DNA from: Lentisphaeria bacterium
GTDB lineage: Bacteria; Verrucomicrobiota; Lentisphaeria; Victivallales; Victivallaceae
Reading direction: 5' to 3'
DNA length: 64,000 bases
NCBI GenBank assembly: GCA_900768505.1
Contig: CAAGED010000020.1
Span: 1 to 64,000 of the forward strand
Made by a program: the position numbers and the translations under genes. Positions 46,169 through 55,132 of the stretch are shown in pieces; position 1 is the stretch's first letter; the number at the start of each line of letters is the position of its first letter. The notes under the pieces were generated by a model. It was not told the origin of the DNA, did not search any database, and saw nothing but the letters and a program-made list of their open reading frames with translations.

Positions 46169-48112
46169 TTACTTGGCTGAACGCATTTTCATGATATAAG
46201 AAATCATTTCGCTGCGTAACGTGTTAAGATTTACTTCGGTTGCCTTCTGGTCAACCCACCACATCATGGCCTGCTGCCCCAGATAACGGGTTTCCAAATT
46301 ATCGGACTTCTTGCAGCGTTCGGCCTCCTGCTTGAAGAGAGTGGCATAACGAATGTCATCCACCGCCTCCCGGAATCCCTCCCACGCCAAGGTGTCTACC
46401 AGCCCCTCCCTCGTCGGGTAAGCCAAGGTCATCGGTTTGTAAAGGTCGTACGCCAAATCGTTCCACGGACCAAATGCAAACTCATAATTGATAATGCAAC
46501 TGTGTCCGGCCTTGTACCCTGCCATACCGTGCTGGCGACGGACAAAATCCGGATTTTCCGATCCGTTGTGCTGAACGGCGTAGAAGCCGGTGTAATTACC
46601 AACTGCAATCGGTTTATCCAAAGTACCGGATTCTTCCGGATTTTTCGCCAGCGGAAGCAAATCGTAAATATATGCGCCACGGTTATACATTCCCTCATGT
46701 CCGGCGCAAAAAGCCTTGATTCCCTCCTGATGATAGAGCTTGATAAATTTTCCGAACTGCGTAAGCTCATGCGCTCCGGGTTCATCTCCCATAATCATAT
46801 AAATATTGGTGTGTCCCAGTTTCTTTTTGAGGAAATCCGCCTTTTCCTTAGCATCCTTCCGGCCCATTTCGTACATTGCCGGCGTGAAATCTCCGTCCGC
46901 CGTACGAGCGTGTGGGAATACCCAGCTCATGCCGACGATGGTGTTCATGTCCATACCGGCCTCGCGCATCTGATCAAATTGATTGTCCAGGCGTTCGAAA
47001 TTCTCCTGCTCCACCATCGGATTGAGCAAATTATGAGCCCGCATATTTTTTAAAATAGCCAAATTTTGCTTTTTCGCCAATTCCACATCTCCTCCGTTGA
47101 GCTCCATAAAACGCCCAACCGAAGGTCCGCCGTAGAGCGAAACCAAAAAATCCCGCTGTAAATCCGGGGTTTTAGCTCTGGGCAGTACAAACGGCAGCAC
47201 CTTTACCTCCAGTGGAATCGAACCGATTTCCCTGCCGTTGTTCCTGACCGTAATCGTCCCCTTGTAAAGTCCCGGCATCTGACCGGCGGGGACATGAATG
47301 GTCAGCCACATCTGCTTAAAATTTCCGGCCGTGAAAGAGACCGGCTGCAAGCTCTTGGCATCGGCGAAATCTTCCCGCATGTAACGGAATGAATTATAAG
47401 ATTTCCAACCGTGTTCCGAATAACTGGAATCAATCTTCTGCGAAGGTGTAATCCAGAGATATTCACTCTTTCCGTTGCGTTTAACTTTGGCATAATTGGC
47501 CTTAGAGTCGAAATCGCTTTTGATGAGGGTTTCATCTTTCAGCAGCAGTTCCGGCACCGGAACCAACCCGGTATCTGAGAAGTAGCTGTACCAGGCGTTG
47601 CCGTTTTGCAGCCACACCTTGACCACCTTTAAATCCAGCTGATCAGCCTTAAGTTCTGCGCCGTCGGCATTTTTCAACGGATTAACCGTGAAATCCAACG
47701 TCATATTTTCCAACGGATAAATTTCAAACGAACTGCATTCGTATTCGTCCTGAGCCATCACCGTCCGCACCGGCGCATCCAATTTTCCGTCTACGGGGTA
47801 AACCCAGGGCAGCCGCTGCAAATTACTGATCGCCGGAACGGAATAATAAACGAATCCTGACGCTCCTGATATATTTTTCACCATCATGTCATTGGCAACC
47901 CGGGCGGCGGCCAGCGTCAACTCCGGCGTGGTGGCTAAATTTTTCCAGTTGTCTCTAATTGATGCTGGCAATTTCTGGAAATTATCCTGATTGCGTTGGA
48001 GAATCGCCGCAATCTGATCCGGCGGCGTATGGACAACTTGAGCGGCCAGTCCGAGAGGCGACGCAATCAAGGCCGCCACCGCCAAAAAACGGGAAATTTT
48101 CATCTTTTTCAT
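46169..48112 (-). CDS. Exported GH123/DUF4091-like glycoside hydrolase
   Basis: A 647-residue protein with signal peptide (ending PLGLAA). An N-terminal beta-sandwich (about 90-300) contains YECSSFEIYPLENM and VPAGQMPGLYKGTITV. The C-terminal part is a TIM-barrel-like DUF4091 region: NIYMIMGDEPGAHELTQF carries an adjacent Asp-Glu pair (about 441-442), like the catalytic pair of GH123 beta-N-acetylgalactosaminidases, and DTLAWEGFREAVDDIRYATLF is the DUF4091 end motif. A role in cleaving amino-sugar glycans is an inference. The gene upstream encodes a GntR/LacI regulator on the same strand. Confidence 0.85.
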   Translation of the reverse strand: MKKMKISRFLAVAALIASPLGLAAQVVHTPPDQIAAILQRNQDNFQKLPASIRDNWKNLATTPELTLAAARVANDMMVKNISGASGFVYYSVPAISNLQRLPWVYPVDGKLDAPVRTVMAQDEYECSSFEIYPLENMTLDFTVNPLKNADGAELKADQLDLKVVKVWLQNGNAWYSYFSDTGLVPVPELLLKDETLIKSDFDSKANYAKVKRNGKSEYLWITPSQKIDSSYSEHGWKSYNSFRYMREDFADAKSLQPVSFTAGNFKQMWLTIHVPAGQMPGLYKGTITVRNNGREIGSIPLEVKVLPFVLPRAKTPDLQRDFLVSLYGGPSVGRFMELNGGDVELAKKQNLAILKNMRAHNLLNPMVEQENFERLDNQFDQMREAGMDMNTIVGMSWVFPHARTADGDFTPAMYEMGRKDAKEKADFLKKKLGHTNIYMIMGDEPGAHELTQFGKFIKLYHQEGIKAFCAGHEGMYNRGAYIYDLLPLAKNPEESGTLDKPIAVGNYTGFYAVQHNGSENPDFVRRQHGMAGYKAGHSCIINYEFAFGPWNDLAYDLYKPMTLAYPTREGLVDTLAWEGFREAVDDIRYATLFKQEAERCKKSDNLETRYLGQQAMMWWVDQKATEVNLNTLRSEMISYIMKMRSAK

Positions 48113-48161
48113 TTTTTTAATCCTTCTTATTTAAATAAAATGTTTTCAAATACATAAATTT

Positions 48162-49145
48162 TTATTTTCCCTCAATCATCTCAATAATCCGCCGAACCGA
48201 ATTTTGAATAATAATGCCATTATAATCCGCAAGCGCCACATATTCGTCACACACCTCCGGCAAATGCTCAGACATGGTAATTTTTTCACCGATAATGTAG
48301 GGTTTCTTAACCTCCGGATGCGACCGCAGCACCTGCGCAATTGCCACCTGAAAAATTCCCAGGGCAAAAATCACATCCGGTTTGGTTTTGGTCAGCATCT
48401 TCAACATCCGGCTGTAAACATTGCCGTCAGCATGCAATTGCAATTCGTCCGAAATCGGACTGCCGACATTTTTTATTGCCAGTCGCAACGCCTGCATAAC
48501 CTTGCAATCCGAGGCCGAATCCCGGTCACCCAGCATTCCGGCAATGCGTTTTCCGGAGAATTTTCTAAACGCTGCAGTCAGCGTAACACTCATATCCTCC
48601 AATAAATTAGCCTCCTCCGACGGGTGTTGCGCCGAAATATTGTGGCACCCCATCACCAAATAAGGCTTACCCCATTTTTTCAGCGGCTTCAATGCATACT
48701 CCTCGACAAAACCATGCACCAGCAGGCCGGAAATTTCCGGATTGCGCAGGAGAAAATCCTTCAACGTATCCCTTTGATCCCAATCTGAACCATAAATCAG
48801 TTCATAATCCCGACGTAAACACTCATGAAAGGTTTTATTCAGCATGGGGCCACTGATCAGCGGAGTCATTTCACAAACAAAAATACCGATTTTACTCTTA
48901 TTGCGCAAGGCAAACTTCTCCGAAACGAAGAACCCCTTCCGCGGCTCCACAGTCACCACTCCATTAATTACCAGAGTATCCAATGCGGAACTGGCAATAC
49001 GCCGGCCGATATTCAGCTCCGCCGCAATGGCGCGAGCGGACAATTTTTCCCCCAGTCGATATTCGCCGGATTTAATTTTGCCGATTATTCGTTCAGCGAC
49101 AATCGGGTAGGTAGCATCAGAATGCGGTTTAGTTTTTAATTTCAT
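48162..49145 (-). CDS. GntR-type winged helix fused to LacI-type sugar-binding domain
   Basis: A 327-residue regulator. The DNA-binding domain (about 10-75) is GntR type: AERIIGKIKSGEYRLGEKLSARAIAAELNIG. From about 85 the effector domain is LacI/periplasmic-binding-like: IGIFVCEMTPLISGPM, KRIAGMLGDRDSASDC and PDVIFALGIFQVAIAQVL. This combination is typical of Lentisphaerota and Opitutae sugar regulators. It lies 50 bp before the GH123-like gene, so it likely controls that gene and itself. No strong ribosome-binding site is seen. Confidence 0.9.
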   Translation of the reverse strand: MKLKTKPHSDATYPIVAERIIGKIKSGEYRLGEKLSARAIAAELNIGRRIASSALDTLVINGVVTVEPRKGFFVSEKFALRNKSKIGIFVCEMTPLISGPMLNKTFHECLRRDYELIYGSDWDQRDTLKDFLLRNPEISGLLVHGFVEEYALKPLKKWGKPYLVMGCHNISAQHPSEEANLLEDMSVTLTAAFRKFSGKRIAGMLGDRDSASDCKVMQALRLAIKNVGSPISDELQLHADGNVYSRMLKMLTKTKPDVIFALGIFQVAIAQVLRSHPEVKKPYIIGEKITMSEHLPEVCDEYVALADYNGIIIQNSVRRIIEMIEGK

Positions 49146-49181
49146 AATAAAAAGCTTTTCAGTTACTCAGACAACTACTGA

Positions 49182-49216
49182 TTTTTTGTGCCAGTTTTTC
49201 ATTTTTTTTGCGCCAG
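49182..49216. promoter_or_regulatory. Direct repeat upstream of the GntR/LacI regulator gene
   Basis: TTTTTTGYGCCAG occurs at 49182-49194 and 49204-49216, a 22-bp period or two helical turns, 37-71 bp before the regulator's start. It could be an autoregulatory operator. The A/T tract lowers the significance. Confidence 0.4.
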
Positions 49217-49337
49217 ATTAATATGAATATACACCCGGAACTATTATTTGTCATGAGCAGAAAAAACAATTTATGATTTTTTTTCAGAAAATTTCAGACT
49301 GGGAAGTTTTTGAGCGATGAATTGTTCCGGGGTAATT

Positions 49338-52300
49338 TCAGGAGAGCCTAAGAGGCAAATCGTGCAATTTATTAAGCTCTACCGGCTTATTCAACACCTC
49401 GTAAAAATTGGATAAGTCAAAATTAGCCTTGGCCTCAATGTCCGCCGTCACCGCGATTATCGGCAAATTAGCCCACCGGCAGTCGGAGTGAATTTCAGCT
49501 GCCAGTTCAGCACCGTTCAAATCCGGCATCCACATGTCGGTCATAACCACATCAATATCCGGAGTGTTCCGTAGTATTTGCAACGCTTCAGCACCGGAGG
49601 AGGCAAAAAGCGACTCGACATTGAGTTGTTTTAAATATCCGCCCATAACCCGTAAATTAATCCGGATATCATCCACCACCAATACCTTTATTTTCCGCCC
49701 TGCATCCAAAGTATTCGACGCCGACAATGTCTTACCGTCGCCACTGACCGCCGCCAGTGTTCTGACCCGGTCAAAATGAATGTGAAAGGAAGTGCCCACG
49801 CCCAAATCACTGCGCAGCGAGAGGGTGCCACCCATTTTTTCAGTTAACCTTTTAGCAATCGGCCATCCCAGCCCGGTACCGTCAAAAACTTTAGTTCCCC
49901 GGACGTTATGCTGCTGGACAAACGGATCAAAAATGGTTTTGTAATACTCCGGGGAGACACCAATTCCACTGTCTTCAATAAAAATATCCAACTTTATATC
50001 GCTGGAGTCCGGCAACTGCTCAAACTCAATCCGGCAACGAACGTACCCGATCAGAGTAAATTTCATGGCATTTCCCACAATATTCAGTAAAACCTGCCGC
50101 ATACTCTGCTCTCGGATTCTCACCATTGGCAAGCCCTTCGGCTTGATCATCTCTAAACGAAGTCCCTTCTCGTGAGCCTTATGGATAAAAATTGCCTGCA
50201 GCTCATCCAGCAATTCAACCAAGTTACAATTACCATCGGCAAAATTTTCGGTATTTGATTCAATTTTGGAGAGATCCAAAATATCATTGATCAAGCGCAG
50301 CAACGCCTTGCTGGCATGTGCAATACCGGAAGTATATTCATTCATCTCCTCCGGCGTCAATTTTCCATTGCTCAAAAAATCACTGAATCCGATCACCGCA
50401 TTTAAGGGGGTACGGATTTCGTGGCTCATGGTGGCCAAAAACATGCTCTTGGCCACCGCCGCCTGAGCATCTTTCAACGCACTGGTAAGCTCAATCTCTT
50501 TCTGATACAATTTTTTCAACAGCAAGCGGCTGGCCAGAATCACTTCGAACAATCGCGCCGTCTCCAGCGTTAAATGAATTTCCAGCTCATTGTACGGTAT
50601 CTGCGAAGTACGGTGCAGCTCCAGATGTCCCCAGATTTTTCCCTCAAATTTAATCAGCGCAAAAAGTGTTGAATTGGTAGAACGCATAGTTAAATATCGC
50701 TCGCACTCCACATTCAACGCCGAATCATCCGTATTCACACCCCGGATGAAAGTGAAAATATTTTTTTCCAAAATACACTTTTGCAGCAACGGAAAGTCCG
50801 GCCATATTCTGCCATCATAACGTTTAATATTTTCATGTGCATGCCATTGGGCAAAGAGATCACGATTCTCATGTTGATAAGCAACAAAGCAAGTGCCGTT
50901 CATGCTGCGTCCAACCTCCTGAATCAGCAATGCGGCGGCCTGCTCCGGATCGAGCGTCTGCACCAAATTTTCCGTACACTTCTGAAGCATGGTCGATTGA
51001 GCCAAATACTGCTTCAACATGGCATATGAGTTGGTCAATTCTAGCTGCTTTTTTTCTAAATCTACATGCACCTGATGGATTTCACTCATGTTGAAACTCA
51101 CCCCCAGCAGCAAATTACGGCCGCCGTAGCTGTTAATTTTCACCTTGTAGGTATGTAGATAACACAACTTTCCGTCCCGGTCAAATGATTCCTGATCAAA
51201 CTCAATGGAACTTTTTTCAAACGCCAGTATATCTTCATTGCGAAATCCATTGCCGACTGCATCACCAAAAACCTGCCCATCGGTATGTCCGACAAAATCC
51301 GCCTCCGCAATATTGTAAAAACGCTGCAAATACTTGTTAACCACAATATAACGCCCGTCATTGTCATAATCCTTGACAAAAACCTGACATGGCACCGTAT
51401 CCAATACCGACTGGAATAATTCCGAGGTTTCACGATAATGTTGTTCGCTCCGAATCATATCCGTCTGATCCACCATAGCCTGCAATACGTTTACAATCCG
51501 ACCATTCTTAAATATCGGCATTGTTGAAATATCATACCAGCGATCCAACAATTTCATACGAATTAATTGCGGTTTGCCGGTCAGTAGAGTCCGCTGAACC
51601 GGCGAGGAATCAATATTGCGTTTTTCGGCACACATCAATTCAAAACACCGGGTGCGAATAACCGTTTCCGAGTCGCCGCCAACAATATTCTGCGCTTTGG
51701 CATTGTACAACCGGATATTCTTATTACAGTCAAAAAGCAGCAGCGGAATCGGCGAAGCATGAAATATCGTCTGCTTAAATTGCGCTTCTGATTCCATGCG
51801 GCGGCTGATTTCAATCCGCTCCAAAAACATTTCGATGGTATTGCCGAGCATATCCAAGGCGGCCTGCTGTTCATTTTCCAAATGATTTATTTTATCGTCG
51901 GTAAACCACAAAAAGCCCCAAATTTGATTATTGACCGACAATTTCCCGGCATAAAAAATCCGACAGAAATTATCATGCAAAAATTTTGCCTCCTCCTCCG
52001 ACACGTCCGGAAAACTCTGCCCTTCATTAGCAGCGTGAATAAAAACACTCTTTGTTTCAACCATTTTCTTAGCCAATTGAGGATAACGCGTTTCAGACAA
52101 AACTTCCGGCCAGATGATGGCACGTTTTTCGCAGGGATCAAAAAGTCCATCATCCAAGTTATTGGATAAAATTGTCACTTTCGATACCGAGAGATACTTC
52201 GCAATCAGTGCCGCCACCCTGGCAATCGCAGCCGACGGCGAAATTGGCGAAGTAACAACTTCCAAACACTCCCGGACAATCTGATTTTGCTGCAGCAGTC

Positions 52301-52529
52301 GCCGCTGAATAACGTTGTGCTCTTCCAGCAATTTAAGCCGGGAGAGCCGTCTGCCGTCGCCGGTACTGCCAGTAAACCACCGAAAAAAGCGCAAAGAACA
52401 ACACAATACAAACCAATACATTAAGCGCGAATGGCGACAGCAATGGCGGCGAAAGATCTTTAAGTGTTGCCTCAAAGAGCATATTATTAACCTGGTCGCT
52501 GCGCAGATTGCGCAGACACTTATCCACAA
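49338..52529 (-). CDS. Cytoplasmic part of the hybrid kinase: GAF/PAS, histidine kinase, receiver
   Basis: Only the part downstream of about 52365 looks like the kinase; the first approximately 55 codons are a shadow of the preceding frame. GAF-like regions lie at about 90-230 and 530-690, and PAS-like regions between (GDSETVIRTRCFELM, then DTVPCQVFVKDYDNDGRYIV). The histidine is in MSHEIRTPLNAVIGF (about 702), the ATPase core in NIVGNAMKF and DSGIGV with GTGLGW, and the receiver aspartate in VVMTDMWMPDLNG (about 995). No output domain follows, so it passes phosphate to an unknown partner. It could be a separate coupled gene, but no good start site is visible at the junction. Confidence 0.85.
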   Translation of the reverse strand: MWISVCAICAATRLIICSLRQHLKIFRRHCCRHSRLMYWFVLCCSLRFFRWFTGSTGDGRRLSRLKLLEEHNVIQRRLLQQNQIVRECLEVVTSPISPSAAIARVAALIAKYLSVSKVTILSNNLDDGLFDPCEKRAIIWPEVLSETRYPQLAKKMVETKSVFIHAANEGQSFPDVSEEEAKFLHDNFCRIFYAGKLSVNNQIWGFLWFTDDKINHLENEQQAALDMLGNTIEMFLERIEISRRMESEAQFKQTIFHASPIPLLLFDCNKNIRLYNAKAQNIVGGDSETVIRTRCFELMCAEKRNIDSSPVQRTLLTGKPQLIRMKLLDRWYDISTMPIFKNGRIVNVLQAMVDQTDMIRSEQHYRETSELFQSVLDTVPCQVFVKDYDNDGRYIVVNKYLQRFYNIAEADFVGHTDGQVFGDAVGNGFRNEDILAFEKSSIEFDQESFDRDGKLCYLHTYKVKINSYGGRNLLLGVSFNMSEIHQVHVDLEKKQLELTNSYAMLKQYLAQSTMLQKCTENLVQTLDPEQAAALLIQEVGRSMNGTCFVAYQHENRDLFAQWHAHENIKRYDGRIWPDFPLLQKCILEKNIFTFIRGVNTDDSALNVECERYLTMRSTNSTLFALIKFEGKIWGHLELHRTSQIPYNELEIHLTLETARLFEVILASRLLLKKLYQKEIELTSALKDAQAAVAKSMFLATMSHEIRTPLNAVIGFSDFLSNGKLTPEEMNEYTSGIAHASKALLRLINDILDLSKIESNTENFADGNCNLVELLDELQAIFIHKAHEKGLRLEMIKPKGLPMVRIREQSMRQVLLNIVGNAMKFTLIGYVRCRIEFEQLPDSSDIKLDIFIEDSGIGVSPEYYKTIFDPFVQQHNVRGTKVFDGTGLGWPIAKRLTEKMGGTLSLRSDLGVGTSFHIHFDRVRTLAAVSGDGKTLSASNTLDAGRKIKVLVVDDIRINLRVMGGYLKQLNVESLFASSGAEALQILRNTPDIDVVMTDMWMPDLNGAELAAEIHSDCRWANLPIIAVTADIEAKANFDLSNFYEVLNKPVELNKLHDLPLRLS

Positions 52530-53661
52530 TCGAAATTAACAACGGATCAGTTTCGGCGGTAAACGAAAAGGTGTATGGATAATAATCGTGTGTCAAATCA
52601 ACCGGGTGCAGCAGCAGCGATTTAAGCTCACTGTTCTCGTAAATCATCTGCTGGGCGCAACAAATGTTATCCACCGTAAAATCCGCCCGCCGCGCCAGCA
52701 CCGCCTTATAACACTCCATGGCGGAGTCATACTCCCGCACCTGCCACTCCGGGTGAAACTGAGCGGCGTGATGTCGCATATACTGGTCGTTTTTATCCAA
52801 CGCCACCACCGGATTTACGCGCTCCCAGTCGTAATAATCCGGGGAAAAAATCCGCACCTGCTGAAGCTTGATATAATCCGCCGCCGTTGTTTCCAATTCA
52901 TTGTCAGTGGAAAAATCCCGATAACCGATCCAGCAATCCGCAGAACCGGACTCCAAGAGCTCCCGGGCTGAATTCACGCCCCGGGGCGGTAAAACCTGAA
53001 ATTCCAAGCTACTTCGCCGAGAAACATACTCCAACAAAAAACTGGCAAATCCGCCCACCTGGTTATTTTCCGGCTTAAAATTCTGAATCGGACCGTCGGA
53101 GTCACTGAAAATCACGTTAATCTTCCACCCCTGCATTTTTTCGATAAATGCTCTCTCCGCCGCCGTAAAATCAACTTCTCCGTAATCCATAGTGCGGAAA
53201 TATTTCTGATTTAAAAACGATTCAAAATTGGGCGTGGAAAATCGTATCTGCGTCAAAGCAGAATCAATCTCTTCCGCCAGTTTTTTGTTGCTGATGTTCG
53301 TGCAGAAGTAGGTCAAAAATGGTTCAAAACTACTGAGTACCCGATATTGCCGCTGATTGTCCGACACTCGACCCACCACGGCATCACATTTGCCGGCGTC
53401 CAACGCGGCAAAAAGTTGCGCCATGCTGTCATATTCCGCGATCGTGCAGTTGACGTTATTCCGCTGCAGAAGTTCCCGCAAATTCTGCGTCATCAAATTT
53501 CCCTTCTGCACCCCGACAATCCGATTATTTAGATCGCTTATTTTTTCAATCCGTCCAACCCGCCGTTCCGCCTTAACCAGCAAGGTGGAGGAATAAAATC
53601 CACTGGACAGACCGGGAAAAGCATATTTTTTTCGCGCTCCGGACTCTTGCCAAGCGAACAA
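52333..53661 (-). CDS. Middle part of the hybrid kinase: substrate-binding domains and membrane helix
   Basis: Carries the second half of the second SBP_bac_3-like domain (KISDLNNRIVGVQKGNLM, GKCDAVVGRVSDN), a third such domain (KINVIFSDSDGP, ELLESGSADCWIGYRDF, YYPYTFSFTAETDPLL), then a membrane helix ALNVLVCIVLFFALFSVVYW and a short basic end. The frame stops at 52333 shortly after the helix. Its first residues (about 1-8) are a shadow of the previous frame; the real join is at the A run at about 53626-53632. The third domain carries unusually many cysteines. Confidence 0.8.
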   Translation of the reverse strand: MFAWQESGARKKYAFPGLSSGFYSSTLLVKAERRVGRIEKISDLNNRIVGVQKGNLMTQNLRELLQRNNVNCTIAEYDSMAQLFAALDAGKCDAVVGRVSDNQRQYRVLSSFEPFLTYFCTNISNKKLAEEIDSALTQIRFSTPNFESFLNQKYFRTMDYGEVDFTAAERAFIEKMQGWKINVIFSDSDGPIQNFKPENNQVGGFASFLLEYVSRRSSLEFQVLPPRGVNSARELLESGSADCWIGYRDFSTDNELETTAADYIKLQQVRIFSPDYYDWERVNPVVALDKNDQYMRHHAAQFHPEWQVREYDSAMECYKAVLARRADFTVDNICCAQQMIYENSELKSLLLHPVDLTHDYYPYTFSFTAETDPLLISIVDKCLRNLRSDQVNNMLFEATLKDLSPPLLSPFALNVLVCIVLFFALFSVVYWQYRRRQTALPA

Positions 53662-54590
53662 ACCACATCAATTTTACCCTGGTCCAGAAGCTTCAGCGCA
53701 TCGGCAAAGCTCACATCAACATAGTCAATATCCCAATTATTGATTTTAGCAATTCGGTTCATGTAATCGACATTGTAACCGAAACGGGTTCCGAACTGAT
53801 TAAATCCATAATACCCATCTTCCTGATAAAAGCCGATTCTAATCCGCTTCCGGCTGCGGTCCGTCAACTTCACTGTTTTAAAATATTTTCGAGTCAAGCC
53901 ATCCAAAAACGCCGGCTCATTAACCTTCAACGCCTGAGTTGCCTCCTCCAGTTCCCGCAGTAACTTCGGATTGTTTTTGCCGCACACGGTAAAAAACGGC
54001 TTGTAGTCAAATTGTCTCACCACGCACAACTCCGGCGGGAGCTCCACCACCCGATGCACGAACACATCTGCCCGGCCGCTTTCAACCGCCGCAATTGCAT
54101 CCTCATAACGGGCGAAATCAATTGAAGTGTAGGTGATGGCATTATTGCGGGCGAAGAATGCAAAACTCACCTTGGTCGGCTCGGATTTGCCCCAAAACGC
54201 CACTTTTAAATTACTCCAGCGAAATGGCGAATTGTTTTTCAACTCCTCGTTGTCCGCCCGGGCAATCACTGATAACGGCAACACGCCGCTGGATTGAACC
54301 GGAAAATCGTAAAGTTTTTCCCGCTGGGGAGTTTTCAAAATGTAACTGCCCAAATCAACTTCGCCTTTTTGCAGCATTATGGAACTTGAAATCGGGTCGC
54401 TGGGGACAAACTCATACTTCCAACCGGCATATTGAGCTAACTTGGCAAAATACTCTACCATATAACCGGAGTAAGAACCGTCGGCGTTGCGCATAAAAAT
54501 ACCATCCTGCCATGCTACGCCAACCCGCAGAATTTTTTCTCCGGCCAGTGCATTGCCGCTCAAGGCCAATAAGATCAGAGTAACTGACAA
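53538..54590 (-). CDS. N-terminal part of the hybrid kinase: periplasmic substrate-binding domains
   Basis: Starts in a hydrophobic signal-peptide core (SVTLILLALSGNALAGE) and has a full SBP_bac_3-like domain at about 20-240 (KILRVGVAWQDG, SYSGYMVEYFAKLAQYAGW, KGEVDLGSYILKTPQREK, AIAAVESGRADVFV). A second begins at RIRIGFYQEDGYYGF and runs until KSPERE, where the phase is lost. The nearest start is TTG 54590, giving a signal peptide without positive charges; ATG 54623 in the same frame would give a good signal peptide but for TAA at 54603-54605. The ligand is probably an amino acid or other small anion, unknown. Confidence 0.8.
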   Translation of the reverse strand: MSVTLILLALSGNALAGEKILRVGVAWQDGIFMRNADGSYSGYMVEYFAKLAQYAGWKYEFVPSDPISSSIMLQKGEVDLGSYILKTPQREKLYDFPVQSSGVLPLSVIARADNEELKNNSPFRWSNLKVAFWGKSEPTKVSFAFFARNNAITYTSIDFARYEDAIAAVESGRADVFVHRVVELPPELCVVRQFDYKPFFTVCGKNNPKLLRELEEATQALKVNEPAFLDGLTRKYFKTVKLTDRSRKRIRIGFYQEDGYYGFNQFGTRFGYNVDYMNRIAKINNWDIDYVDVSFADALKLLDQGKIDVVCSLGKSPEREKNMLFPVCPVDFIPPPCWLRRNGGLDGLKK

Positions 54591-54623
54591 GCAACAAATT
54601 TTTTAAAAATACCAAGTGAACAT

Positions 54624-55132
54624 TTCCCGCCACATAAAAAATTTCTAATTCTCAGCCGATTTCTTCCACCACCGTCAGACTGGAGCCATTAAGGTCATGA
54701 AAAAAAGCAGCGTCCAAATCCGCCGGTCACCCCGGCCTATAAAATGCTTTTTCAGCGACGATGCATATAACTCCAACTGTAACAATTAGATAAATATAAC
54801 ACACATAAGAATTTTTTCAAAAATTTTTCTCAGATATTGCCTGCAATTAACCATTTTTTATATTATTTATCAAACTACCACTGATATTATTTTTTCATTG
54901 TTAATTTTTCAGCAAATTATCAAATTATACACATCAATTAACGGGGTGGCTTAATCGGTTATGCAAAGCTTGAGCAAGACTACACGACAAAGATTACGCA
55001 ATATCAAGATGTGCGTAAAAATCTGCCATAAAAATTAACTCACTAAACGTTCGCTCTTTGCATAACCCAATTATAAATACCATGCATCAGCACTCAAAAG
55101 ACAATGTCAATTGGCAGCTTTCAATACCCAAC
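54624..55132. other. Gene-free spacer holding a small inverted-repeat element
   Basis: AT-rich spacer between the damaged kinase and the ferritin-like gene. No coding region is convincing. It holds the inverted-repeat element at 54957-55067 and presumably the promoter of the kinase gene. Confidence 0.6.
54957..55067. mobile_element. Possible MITE-like element (111 bp, 12-bp inverted ends)
   Basis: GGTTATGCAAAG (54957-54968) and CTTTGCATAACC (55056-55067) are perfect inverted repeats 87 bases apart. The inside has no coding frame and a GC content above its surroundings. No clear target-site duplication flanks it. It may be a remnant or miniature insertion sequence, or a long hairpin in an RNA. 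Confidence 0.4.

Larger units (their letters stand above)
49338..54623 (-). pseudogene. BvgS/EvgS-like hybrid sensor kinase split into three frames (whole locus)
   Basis: Three overlapping minus-strand frames join into one protein of about 1750 residues: three periplasmic substrate-binding-like domains, a membrane helix, GAF and PAS domains, a histidine kinase core and a receiver. The first frame (53538-54590) and last frame (49338-52529) are in phase with each other; the middle one (52333-53661) is shifted, so one base lost and one base gained would restore the whole. The first break coincides with a run of seven A (53632-53626 on the minus strand). An in-frame TAA (54605-54603) also interrupts a signal peptide that would start with ATG 54623. 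Sequencing error, phase variation or gene decay could each explain this. Confidence 0.8.

Noticed and set aside
49182..49216. Sigma-54 promoter in the CTGGCAC/CTGGCGC repeats upstream of the GntR/LacI gene
   Set aside because: The required GC of the -12 element is missing at the proper distance in both repeats.
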